A DNA stretch of 64,000 nt from Duncaniella sp. (GTDB lineage Bacteria; Bacteroidota; Bacteroidia; Bacteroidales; Muribaculaceae). How positions within the stretch are numbered: position 1 is the stretch's first letter; every line of letters starts with the position of its first letter. A program made the position numbers and the translations under genes. The stretch is from the NCBI GenBank assembly GCA_029056055.1, contig JAIDCC010000051.1, forward strand, positions 1 to 64,000, written 5' to 3'. Of this stretch, positions 32,851-41,580 are shown in pieces. The notes under the pieces are model-generated. The model did not search any database and was not told the DNA's origin. It was given only the letters and a program-made list of their open reading frames with translations.

Positions 32851-34779
32851 TTAATACACAACCTTAGTAGCTTTGCCGCCCTGAACCTTGATTACGAGCT
32901 GGCCCTTGGCGGGATTGTCTACACGAACGCCCATGGGGTTGAAGTAGACTGCGGGAGCATCGCTGTTGTCAGCACCGATGGTCGAGATGCCGGTGGTCTC
33001 GGTGTTTGCGGTGGCAAATGCGCTGTATGTTTCGTTGGCGGTGCTGATGGCCTGCACACCCACGGTGTATTCACCCTCGGCAGCGGCGATGCTGTATTCG
33101 GTAATCTGCGGACGCAGACCTGCGGTGCGACCGTAGCCTACCTTCACGAAACCGTTTTCGGGATTGGCGGCGATGAGGCTGTAGAGGCTGCCGTCGGCCT
33201 TCTTGACATAGACGTTATAGACGAGGTCGTTTGCGATAGCTTCGTCGGTGTCATAGTCCCAGGTGATGACGAGCTTGCCCTCTTTCAGCTCAGCCTTGAC
33301 ATTCTCGGGAGCTGCGGGGGCTTCGGGTGTTGCCGCGGTGGTGTTGAGCTGAAGCTGTGCCATCGCGCCGTTGTCGCCGTAGCCCACCATGAAGATGTCG
33401 CTCAGACCGTTCTTGTTGATGTCGCCCACTGCTGCGTAAGCGTCGCTGTAGGAAGGCAGACCTTCGCCCTTGTTGAACGAACCGGTCAGGGTGCCGTAGT
33501 AAATCTGACAGCCGGCCGCACCCGAATAGTAGATGTCGAGATAACCGTCGCCGTCGAAGTCGCGGATTGTCTGGCGGCAGCCTTCAGTGCCGTCGAGGCC
33601 GAGAGCGTCGCAGGTAAGAGCCTCTCCGAAGAATTCGGTCTCTTCGTTGTTGTGATAGAAGAGGAACGCATTCCATGCGTAGCCGTTGTCGCCCCAGCCG
33701 GTCTGGAAGAGGTCGAGATAACCGTCTTTATCGAAGTCGGCGATACTCGAGGCCGACGAGCGGAGTGTCACGAAACCGGGAGTCATGGGAGTTGCGTCGA
33801 CAAATTTCTCGCCGTTCTGATTGAGATAGATTTTGCCGGTGTTGCCTGCCTCATGCACGCCGTCCCAGTTGTTGTCGGCCCAGCCTGTCACCACGATGTC
33901 GAGCCAGCCGTCATTGTTGAGGTCAGCGAAGTGGACGTCGCCGCTGACAGGGAGGAAGTAGCCTTCAAGAAGCTGCTTCTCCACGATTACGTTGCCCTCG
34001 TCATCCTTTACTTCGCTCGTATAGACACCACCCTTGGTCTCGGCTATCTTCATATCCTTGAACACGCCGGTGCCGTCGATGTTGCGGTAGAGCGATACGG
34101 TGCGGCCGGGATAATTGTCCTCGCGTTCGAGGTCGGTGCCCGAGACAGCGAAGTCTACGTATCCGTCGCGGTCATAGTCGCCGACGGCTATTGAGAAGTT
34201 CTTGCTGCCGTTGTCGGGCTTCATCTTGGGGAAGGCCGCCTCGGTGACGAGCTCGAATTTGCCCTCGCCGAGATTTTTGTAGAGAAGCAGGTGACGGTCG
34301 AGCGCCTTTTCGTCGTCGTTGAGGAAGATGTCCCATTCGGTTGCGCCGAAGAGGAGCAGGTCGAGCAGGCCGTCGTTGTTATAGTCGATGGCGGCATACT
34401 GATTGTAAGACGAACCCATCACGCCGTGGTTGCTCCACACGCGGTCATAGGCTGTGTGCGTCTCGCCGGTCTCTTCGTCGACGTATTCTCTCTCGGTATA
34501 ATCATAGCCGTCGATGGTGAAGGTGCCGTCGCCGTTGTTGATGCAGAAGTTCTGCTGAATCTGCCACCACCACCCTACCGGGTCGTTGAAACGGTTGTTG
34601 CCCTGACCGCCGTAGAAGATGTCAAGGTTGTCGTTGTTGGTGAAGTCTGCCATGACTGCGGCTGTGCGGTGTGTGGTCCAGAACTCAGAGCCGCTCTGCT
34701 CGAAGGTTGCCTGTGCGGCGGCCGGCATGACTGCTGCCGCAAGTATTCCGAGGGTGATGATGGGGGTAAAATTTTTCAT
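32851..34779 (-). CDS. FG-GAP/VCBS-repeat secreted protein of the PUL
   Basis: This 642-residue secreted protein (signal peptide cut near AAAQA) is built from FG-GAP/VCBS beta-propeller repeats. They carry calcium-binding DxDxDG loops: DYDRDGYVDF (about 200), DFDKDGYLDL (about 348) and DFDGDGYLDI (about 407). A fibronectin-III-like domain follows (about 490-590, PAAPENVKAELKEGKLVITW). The tail YFNPMGVRVDNPAKG...KVVY is the type seen on many surface proteins of Prevotella and Muribaculaceae, which suggests type IX-dependent export. There are no catalytic motifs. It is probably a surface glycan- or protein-binding factor. It lies between the SusCD operon terminator and the GH36-like genes and has its own terminator-like hairpin, so it may be a single-gene unit. 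Confidence 0.72.
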   Translation of the reverse strand: MKNFTPIITLGILAAAVMPAAAQATFEQSGSEFWTTHRTAAVMADFTNNDNLDIFYGGQGNNRFNDPVGWWWQIQQNFCINNGDGTFTIDGYDYTEREYVDEETGETHTAYDRVWSNHGVMGSSYNQYAAIDYNNDGLLDLLLFGATEWDIFLNDDEKALDRHLLLYKNLGEGKFELVTEAAFPKMKPDNGSKNFSIAVGDYDRDGYVDFAVSGTDLEREDNYPGRTVSLYRNIDGTGVFKDMKIAETKGGVYTSEVKDDEGNVIVEKQLLEGYFLPVSGDVHFADLNNDGWLDIVVTGWADNNWDGVHEAGNTGKIYLNQNGEKFVDATPMTPGFVTLRSSASSIADFDKDGYLDLFQTGWGDNGYAWNAFLFYHNNEETEFFGEALTCDALGLDGTEGCRQTIRDFDGDGYLDIYYSGAAGCQIYYGTLTGSFNKGEGLPSYSDAYAAVGDINKNGLSDIFMVGYGDNGAMAQLQLNTTAATPEAPAAPENVKAELKEGKLVITWDYDTDEAIANDLVYNVYVKKADGSLYSLIAANPENGFVKVGYGRTAGLRPQITEYSIAAAEGEYTVGVQAISTANETYSAFATANTETTGISTIGADNSDAPAVYFNPMGVRVDNPAKGQLVIKVQGGKATKVVY

Positions 34780-34881
34780 ATCTATAATGATTGATTTAAG
34801 ATTTCATTTTTCATGCGTATCGTCGGAGCCGGGGCGCTTCCGACATTGCAAAGTTCTCAATTCTGTCAGGAAAAATAAAGA

Positions 34882-34955
34882 CTGATTACGCCATTTTTTA
34901 ACAAATTTGACGTAATCAGCCCCTTTTGGCGCATTTGAAACAAATTTTTCGCCAA
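34882..34955 (-). terminator. Terminator of the FAS1-SusCD operon
   Basis: CTGATTACG (34882-34890) pairs with CGTAATCAG (34911-34919). On the minus strand the stem is followed by TCTTTATTTTT, a good intrinsic terminator. A second stem (TTGGCG 34926-34931 / CGCCAA 34950-34955) lies between it and the SusD stop. Confidence 0.75.
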
Positions 34956-34960
34956 CCGGG

Positions 34961-36652
34961 TCACCTCACCCAGAGGTGTGACACATCGGCGAGTCGCGCC
35001 TCGATTTCGGCCGGATTGTCAAAGCGGCGCGCCACCTTCCGGGCCATGAATGTGGGGTGGTCGGCTCGATGACGGGAGATGCGCAGAAGGTCGAAAAATC
35101 TGTTGCCTTCGAAACAGGTCTCCGAAGCAAGCTCTTCGAGTATGCGCTCCTCCACCCATTCTATCCGCTCGGTCTGCGTAGCCTCGGCGGGCAGAACGTA
35201 GTCGGCGGCTTCGACGGCGATGCCGAGTCCGCGGCCTCGCATGGCCGTGCCGTAATTAGCGTCAAACATCGGTTCGGTGAAGTTGGTCCATTCGAGGTTG
35301 TCGGCAAGCTCGTCGGGGTCGACTTTCGTCTCGTCTTCCACGATTTCCTTGCGCAGCCCATACTTGAGGACGGCAAAGGCGAGCGAGGGCTTGCCGGCTC
35401 GGTTGGCCGCCTCGGCATAACGCAGGTAGAGATGAGGAATGCGATAGAGTGCCACCGAACGTGTCAGTATCGCGCCCTCCTCCATCAGCGGGTTCTCGGG
35501 ATTGCCGACCGCTGAATAGAGTGTGCCGTTGCTGGCATATTTCGTTATCATGGTCTCGCCGTTCACTCCGTCCGCCGTCACAGGCCCGAAGGCCGAGGCT
35601 GTACTCTTCCCTTCGCGGTCTGTGAGCATCCCGCGGAGGTCGCCTTCGAGATAACCCGAAATGTTGGTGATGCCCTGACGGTCGATGTGATAGTGTTGCG
35701 CCGCGTTCATGTCGTTGACAAACCATGCGGCCGGCAAAATAGAGGCCTTGGCGTTGTAGGTCAGATTGACCAGGTCAGGATGATATTTTTTCGCGTCTGA
35801 CGCATAGGGGATGTTGGCCACCACTTCCTGCGAATAGGTATTGATGTGCGACACGACGCTCTCCGTGCGCACCGACGTGGTCCATGTGTTGGCGTTTTCA
35901 TACGACACCGTGTAGCCATCCTCGCGCATCACTTTGTAATACATCTCGGCGGCCTGCGCATAATTGCCGTTATAGAGATAGAGGTCGGCCAGCAGCAGCG
36001 CCGGACGGATGAAGAAGCGGTTTGAAGCCTGCCCGTCTATCGACCCGTAGTTGGGCGTCTTGACATCGGCATATGGTTCGAGGTCGGCTATGAGCTTGCC
36101 GACGAGTTGGTCAAGCCCCACGGCGGGAGCTGTCTGCTCGGCATGCTCGACGTCGAGTATCGGCTCCTCGGTAAACGAGGCGCTCCCGTAGGTCAGAGCG
36201 AGCTGCATGAGTGTCCAGTCGCGAAGAGTGCGTATGGCGGCATACTCGGGCAGCATCACCTGCACGCCGTGTTCGGTGATGGAGACATCCATGCGGTCGA
36301 GCGCCACGTTGCAGTTGTTGATGACGCTGTAATAGTCGCGGCGTGCTCCGATGACGGCACCTCCCTCGGAGAGGGGCTCGAAACGGCTGAGGCTCTGGAG
36401 GTCTACAGGAGCCGACGTCGACACTTCCACCAGGTCGCCGCGCAGTTCGCCGAATAGCACGTAACGTTCGCCCAGAGCCTGAAGCTGCGTCAGGATGCCT
36501 ATGGCCGAATAGAGCGAGTCGTTGGCCGACGCAAGAGTGTGGTCTTTGTCAAACACATATCCTTCCGACGAGGTGTCGAGCATATCCTCACACGAGGTGA
36601 GGCATCCCGCTGCCGTCAGGGCTAACAGGGCCGAATATATGATTTTTTTCAT
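34961..36652 (-). CDS. SusD/RagB-like lipoprotein (second pair)
   Basis: A 563-residue surface glycan-binding lipoprotein (lipobox LTSC, Cys21). The RagB/SusD fold is supported by EYAAIRTLRDWTLMQLALTYG, RPALLLADLYLYNGNYAQAA, the C-terminal HLYLRYAEAANRAGKPSLAF and the CFEGNRFFDLLRISRHR motif. It partners the SusC-like gene 13 bases upstream. The sequence is quite unlike the SusD of the starch locus and that at 43418-44974, so it should bind a different ligand. It is the last gene of the seven-gene operon. Confidence 0.88.
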   Translation of the reverse strand: MKKIIYSALLALTAAGCLTSCEDMLDTSSEGYVFDKDHTLASANDSLYSAIGILTQLQALGERYVLFGELRGDLVEVSTSAPVDLQSLSRFEPLSEGGAVIGARRDYYSVINNCNVALDRMDVSITEHGVQVMLPEYAAIRTLRDWTLMQLALTYGSASFTEEPILDVEHAEQTAPAVGLDQLVGKLIADLEPYADVKTPNYGSIDGQASNRFFIRPALLLADLYLYNGNYAQAAEMYYKVMREDGYTVSYENANTWTTSVRTESVVSHINTYSQEVVANIPYASDAKKYHPDLVNLTYNAKASILPAAWFVNDMNAAQHYHIDRQGITNISGYLEGDLRGMLTDREGKSTASAFGPVTADGVNGETMITKYASNGTLYSAVGNPENPLMEEGAILTRSVALYRIPHLYLRYAEAANRAGKPSLAFAVLKYGLRKEIVEDETKVDPDELADNLEWTNFTEPMFDANYGTAMRGRGLGIAVEAADYVLPAEATQTERIEWVEERILEELASETCFEGNRFFDLLRISRHRADHPTFMARKVARRFDNPAEIEARLADVSHLWVR

Positions 36653-36665
36653 CTTTCAGAGGTGA

Positions 36666-39600
36666 TTAGAGGTTGATTTTAATGCCGAAGCAATATTCGC
36701 GCCCCGGAGCGGTCAGGCCGGCGTCCACTCCCATGTAGAGGGGCGATGTGCCGTAGGAAAATTCAGGGTCGGGGCCAAGATATTTTGTCCATGTCAGGAT
36801 GTTGTGCATTGACATTGTAAAGGTCAGACCCTGGATGAACGAGGTGTGGAGGGGCAGGTTGTAACTCAGTTCAAGGCTTTTCCATTTCAGATACGACCCG
36901 TCTTCAATCCAGCGGTCGGAGAAGCGGGCATTCCCCATCGGGTCGCCGTAGGTAGCGCGGGGGATGTCGGTCGTCTGGTTGTTGGCCACCCAGCGGTTGG
37001 CCATTGCCACGCTCTGGTTGTAGACGTTGCTGCCCGATTCGAGATTGGCGCGAAGGGCGTTGTAGACGTCGTTGCCGACTACGTAGGTAAACATCGACGC
37101 GAGGGAAAGCCCTTTCCATTGAAGGCGGAAGTTGAAGTTGCCGAAGAAGTCAGGATTGGGGTCGCCGATGACAACGCGGTCATTGGCGTCAATCACGCCG
37201 TCGGCCTTGACGTCCGCGAAGTGCATGTCGCCGGCTCCGAAGCGGCTCAGACTGCCGTCGGTGTTTCTTATCGAGAGGCCGGCTGCCTCTGCTGCGTTCT
37301 GCGAGGCGAAGACACCCTCGGTGCGGTAGCCGTAGAACACTCCGACAGGGCGTCCCTGCTCGGTGAGCACCTGCCCGCCCATGACGTCGGTGGTGAATGC
37401 TTCGCTCAGCTTGGTGAGCTTGTTGTCGTAGTGGCCCACGGAAAGCCCGAGGTCAAGTTTCCAGTCGCGCAGATTGAGGGCACGCACCGAGGTCGAGACG
37501 TTGTAGCCGATGTTGCGCATGGTGCCGTCGTTGGTCCAATAGGAGGCTATGCCGGCCTCGTCGGCAAGGGTCTTGTGCATCAGCAGGTCGGTGGTCTCAG
37601 AGCGATAGACGTCTGCCCCGATGTGCCAGCGGTCGTTGAATAAGCTCATTTCGAGACCTCCGCGTAGTGTCGACGTGTTCTCCCATTTGAGTTTATCGTT
37701 GCCGAGGTTAGCCACAACCCAGCCGAATGCGTTGTCCATCAGACCCTCCGAATCGAAATAGGTCTGAGTGGCATACAGGGGCACATTGTCGTTGCCCGAC
37801 ACCGAGTAGGAGCCGTAGAGCTTCAGCAGCGACACGGCGCTCGCACTCTTCATCCAGTTTTCGTTTGAAATCACCCACGCCGCGCTCACCGTAGGGAAGA
37901 CACCCCAGGCCACGCCGCCCATCTTGAGCGCGCCCGATGCGTTCTTGCCGAAACGCGACGAGGTCTCGATTGCCACGTCTGCGTCTATGAAGTAGCGGTT
38001 GCGCCACGAATAGCCGGCGGTCAGATACCACCCTATGCTGCGCCACTCCGAATCGAGGCCGTGCGAGAAGTGAAGTGCCGAACTGGTGTTCGAGAGGTCG
38101 TTCATGTAGTCCGAACTTGTATTGTGGCCCTCGCCGTACGAGAAGTTGTAGGTGTCGTTCATGTAGCGGTAGCCGAGCATGAAAGCGAGGGTGTTGTCGA
38201 CGTCGCGCAGAGGGGTGTATTCGATGTGGGCGTCCATGTCAGACGAGGTGTAACGCCCCATCTGGCTCTTCACGTAGTTCTTCGACACGGCATAGATTTC
38301 GCCGTTGTTGTTGTAGAGGTTGGTCTCCTCCACGCCATAGTCAGGCAGGAAGGAATTTTCCTTCATCTTGTCAAACGTGTAGCTGACGCGCCCCGCCACG
38401 GCCAGTTTGCTGTTGAAGTCGTAGCGCGGCACCACGTTGAGGTTAAACCGGTAGTTGCGGTTGTTGCCTATGCCGAGGTCGAGTATCGAAAGGGGGTTAC
38501 CCACGCCGAGTTCGTCGACGTCGGCATATTTGTTGGTCACTCCGCCTGCCGTCGTAAGGATGTTCGGGTGAAACAGCGGCGATTTAATCATTGCCATGTA
38601 GCCGGGCGACGACACGCCGTTGATGCCGTCGTCGCGCATGTTGCGGGTGGCCTGCGCGAAGGCTATGTCAAAGCGCGTCTGAAAGCCTTTCCAAAGATTG
38701 ATGTCCGAGTTGAAGCGCACGTTCAGACGGTCAAAAGAGGTTTCCTTTATCGAACCGTCACTCTTGGCATACCCGAGCGAGAAGGCGTAGAGGGCGCGGT
38801 CGTCGCCCCCGCGCACGTTGATACCGTAGTTCATCAGCATTCCCGTGCGCGTCGTCAGGCCTTGCCAGTCGGTGTCGTTGTGGGTCATGGCATAGCCGGG
38901 CGACGAAATGTCGTCGTCAAGGAAGTTGAGCCCTCCCACTTCCGACGAATTCTCATATTTGCCCTTGAGGATGTCGCTGACGTACGTGCGGTATTGCGCG
39001 GCATTCATCACCGGCATGGTCTTGCCGGGATTTTTTATGCCCAGCATGGCATAGGCCTCTATCTGGGTGGCGGCATCCTTGGCGCGGCGCGTGTCGATGA
39101 TGATTACGCCGTTGCCTCCCTTGGCTCCATAGATGGCGCCTCCGTTCTTGAGCACGGTTATTTTGGCTATGTCGCGCGGGTCGATGAGCGAGAGGGGGTT
39201 GGAGAAATAGCCTGCCATGACCGACGTCGTCTCGGGAGCTTCGCCCCAGATTACGCCGTCTACCACGTAGAGGGGCTGCGAGGAGAGGCTGATGGAATGC
39301 AGACCGTCTACGTAAATCGAATGGCCGCTCCCGGGCATTCCCGAGCGCGAGATGGCGAAGAGATTGCCCTGAAGGTCGCTCACGCTTTGGTCGGCGTTGA
39401 TTTCTTCTATGGGGAAGCCGGAAGCCGAAGCCGATGCGCCCGACGTGAGGGTGCCTTTGGCCGCAAATCCGTAAGACGTCTCCGGGTTGAGGCTGATGCT
39501 GACAGGTTGGTCGCCCTTCACCGCCACGTAGCGCACCTCGTAGCCGGGAAGCTCCACGCGGAGTAGGGCCTGCCGACCCGGCACGGAGATGGCGAACGTG

Positions 39601-39785
39601 CCTTTGTCGCCCGACATGGCCGCGCCCTCGCCGTTGAGGATAGTGATGCGCGCGCCGGGCAGCGAGCCGCCCGTCGATGCGTCGCTGACGGCTCCCTCGA
39701 TTTTCTTATCCTGTGCGAGTGACGCCGCCGGGATGGCAAGGGCGGTCAGCAGCGCGACGACACTCTTTTTATAAGTTTTCTTCAT
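36666..39785 (-). CDS. SusC/RagA-like TonB-dependent transporter (second pair), TonB box not evident
   Basis: A 1039-residue outer-membrane protein. The start at 39785 gives the signal peptide MKKTYKKSVVALLTALAIPA, and an in-frame ATG at 39806 would add seven residues. A carboxypeptidase-like domain (about 30-110), the plug (SSQPLYVVDGVIWGE, GAIYGAKGGNGVIIIDTRR) and the barrel, ending FGIKINL, are present. The usual EVVVxGYG TonB box between the first domain and the plug is absent. That segment reads YGFAAKGTLTSGASASASG. Energy coupling may use a divergent box. It pairs with the SusD at 34961-36652 and follows a FAS1 lipoprotein by 28 bases. Confidence 0.87.
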   Translation of the reverse strand: MKKTYKKSVVALLTALAIPAASLAQDKKIEGAVSDASTGGSLPGARITILNGEGAAMSGDKGTFAISVPGRQALLRVELPGYEVRYVAVKGDQPVSISLNPETSYGFAAKGTLTSGASASASGFPIEEINADQSVSDLQGNLFAISRSGMPGSGHSIYVDGLHSISLSSQPLYVVDGVIWGEAPETTSVMAGYFSNPLSLIDPRDIAKITVLKNGGAIYGAKGGNGVIIIDTRRAKDAATQIEAYAMLGIKNPGKTMPVMNAAQYRTYVSDILKGKYENSSEVGGLNFLDDDISSPGYAMTHNDTDWQGLTTRTGMLMNYGINVRGGDDRALYAFSLGYAKSDGSIKETSFDRLNVRFNSDINLWKGFQTRFDIAFAQATRNMRDDGINGVSSPGYMAMIKSPLFHPNILTTAGGVTNKYADVDELGVGNPLSILDLGIGNNRNYRFNLNVVPRYDFNSKLAVAGRVSYTFDKMKENSFLPDYGVEETNLYNNNGEIYAVSKNYVKSQMGRYTSSDMDAHIEYTPLRDVDNTLAFMLGYRYMNDTYNFSYGEGHNTSSDYMNDLSNTSSALHFSHGLDSEWRSIGWYLTAGYSWRNRYFIDADVAIETSSRFGKNASGALKMGGVAWGVFPTVSAAWVISNENWMKSASAVSLLKLYGSYSVSGNDNVPLYATQTYFDSEGLMDNAFGWVVANLGNDKLKWENTSTLRGGLEMSLFNDRWHIGADVYRSETTDLLMHKTLADEAGIASYWTNDGTMRNIGYNVSTSVRALNLRDWKLDLGLSVGHYDNKLTKLSEAFTTDVMGGQVLTEQGRPVGVFYGYRTEGVFASQNAAEAAGLSIRNTDGSLSRFGAGDMHFADVKADGVIDANDRVVIGDPNPDFFGNFNFRLQWKGLSLASMFTYVVGNDVYNALRANLESGSNVYNQSVAMANRWVANNQTTDIPRATYGDPMGNARFSDRWIEDGSYLKWKSLELSYNLPLHTSFIQGLTFTMSMHNILTWTKYLGPDPEFSYGTSPLYMGVDAGLTAPGREYCFGIKINL

Positions 39786-39813
39786 ATTGATTGTTTGTTT
39801 TGTCATGGCTCGT

Positions 39814-41391
39814 TCAGTCGGCTTTCACGGGCACAAACACCAGGCGGTCTATGCGGAAGCGGCGCGAGAGAACATTCTGATTAAACTCGGCGTTGGTCAC
39901 GTTGGTCGAGACATAGATGGTCGTCGTGTTGACGCGGTCGTTGGGGTCGTTCTTTGGGTTCATGAACCACACGCGGTCATAATAGTTGGCCACGGGAAAT
40001 TTGAATCCGCTCGCCACCTTGATGGTGGTCATGCGGGTGCCCGAGGTCAGGAAGTCCTTATCGTTGAAAGCTTTGCTCTGCGTACGGCCGTCGGCGTTCA
40101 TATACGAGAGGGCAAACTGCACGCGCGTGCTGTCTGACGTGTTGGAGGCATCAGCGATGCTGGCCGGGACAAACGTGGCATAGATGTCATACTCGCCCGC
40201 CAGAATGTCGGGCACTTCGAAGGTGACGCCCGGCTGACGTGACGACGAGGCGGGAAACACCTCGATGTAACGCTGTCCGCTGATGTGGTCGGCAAATTCG
40301 TTGTCGGTTGCCACGTTGCGGGTGTAGACGGTGGTTCCGGCGGCCGGAGTGCGCCCGGTCTGCTCTTCTGCCTCGATGCGTATCGGTTTGTTGAAGGTTT
40401 CGGTCATGTCATAGTTGAGTTCGGAGGCCAGGTAGAGCCGGCCGTTGCTCGCCGAAATCTGTTGCATGCCCGAGAAGTAGGCCCGCGGCGACGAGATGAC
40501 GCTCCCGCCCGTGCTCACTATCGAGTCCATTTCCTCGGGAGCGCGCAGCCCCGTGCGGAATATCAGGTCGTTTACTATGGCGAGCGATGTCTGCTGGTGT
40601 TGCAGGGAGTCGGCCACGGCCGGGTCGGCGTTATAGGTGGCGAAGTAGGGTTTGATGACTTCGTAGGCTTTCTGCCATGCCGTGTTGTCGGGGATAGCCA
40701 TGGCAAACACGCTGTCTTCCGAGGCGATATTGCCAAGTCCGTAGACGGGATATTCGAGAAGGCGGTTGAAGGCCACTTTGGTAGAGTCGTTGGCCGACAC
40801 ACCCGTCACTCCGGGCACCTGCGACAGGGGCAACACTTCGTCGAAACGAGCCAGAAATGCGGCTATGCTCGACGTGTTGGAGTGGGTGTCGATATACTCC
40901 CTGAAGTTGTAGGCGTAGGGGATGGTCGTGTCGAGCTTGTGTATCAGTCCGTTGGCCGCGATGATGTCTGATTGCAGTATGTGCACGCCGCCAAACTCGG
41001 CAGCATCGGCCGAGAAATACATCAGCTTGCCGTTGAGCATCTTGACTCCTTCGTCGGAACGGGTGGCCGACGAGATGTTGAAACGCGCGATGTGGTTGAT
41101 GAGCGTGCGGGTCACAGCGGCCTTGTCGGTGAGGTCTACGTCAGCAAGTGCGGCATTGACGGGTGCCCAGATGGTGAATGTCTGAGTCGAGCCGAGCAGT
41201 TCGCTGTAGCCCGCCGCTTCAATCATCGCTGCAAATTTGCTCAGCTCCGGGTCGGCCTTGATTTCGTCGAGCACCGATGTGCGCCCCTCGGTTTCCGCTT
41301 TATCAGTGAAATGGTCGTCCCACGAGTCGCTGCACCCCGCGAGGATGCACGCGCCGCCAGCCAGCACTGATGTCAGTATTTTTCTTATCAT
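39814..41391 (-). CDS. Fasciclin (FAS1)-domain lipoprotein, 525 aa
   Basis: A surface lipoprotein (lipobox LAGC, Cys20). It has two FAS1-like domains at about 40-175 (TQTFTIWAPVNAALADVDL, TLINHIARFNIS) and 180-320 (SVFAMAIPDNTAWQKAYEV). A C-terminal beta-sandwich (about 335-525) contains QRYIEVFPASSSRQPGVTFEVP and resembles a carbohydrate-binding jelly roll. No catalytic motif is seen. Its place between two SusC/SusD pairs suggests an accessory surface binding subunit comparable in position to SusE/F or SGBPs. Its function is inferred only from that position. The gap upstream holds palindromic element copy 3. Confidence 0.78.
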   Translation of the reverse strand: MIRKILTSVLAGGACILAGCSDSWDDHFTDKAETEGRTSVLDEIKADPELSKFAAMIEAAGYSELLGSTQTFTIWAPVNAALADVDLTDKAAVTRTLINHIARFNISSATRSDEGVKMLNGKLMYFSADAAEFGGVHILQSDIIAANGLIHKLDTTIPYAYNFREYIDTHSNTSSIAAFLARFDEVLPLSQVPGVTGVSANDSTKVAFNRLLEYPVYGLGNIASEDSVFAMAIPDNTAWQKAYEVIKPYFATYNADPAVADSLQHQQTSLAIVNDLIFRTGLRAPEEMDSIVSTGGSVISSPRAYFSGMQQISASNGRLYLASELNYDMTETFNKPIRIEAEEQTGRTPAAGTTVYTRNVATDNEFADHISGQRYIEVFPASSSRQPGVTFEVPDILAGEYDIYATFVPASIADASNTSDSTRVQFALSYMNADGRTQSKAFNDKDFLTSGTRMTTIKVASGFKFPVANYYDRVWFMNPKNDPNDRVNTTTIYVSTNVTNAEFNQNVLSRRFRIDRLVFVPVKAD

Positions 41392-41407
41392 GGATTTTTC
41401 TTGAGTA

Positions 41408-41576
41408 AAGTGAGAAAAGTGAATGAACAGATAAAACGAAGTCGTCTTCGGGATGTTTTTGAGCTTTGAGCGAGGAAGTATAGCCTCTCTATCCGCCTCG
41501 ACGGAAGGCTCAAGGCATCCGGAAAAGCACGGGTTTGATTGTTCAGGAATTTTTCATCACATTCGGTTTTTCTTAC
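41408..41576. repeat. Palindromic intergenic element, copy 3
   Basis: Core 41424-41545 has ends TGAACAGATAAAAC / GTTTGATTGTTCA, stems CTTTGAGC / GCTCAAGG and GGATG / CATCC, and centre GTATAG-cctct-CTATCC. The flanks AAAGTGAGAAAAGTGAATG and GGAATTTTTCATCACATT match copies 1 and 2. It fills the 189-base gap between two FAS1 genes of one operon. Confidence 0.8.
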
Positions 41577-41580
41577 ATAG

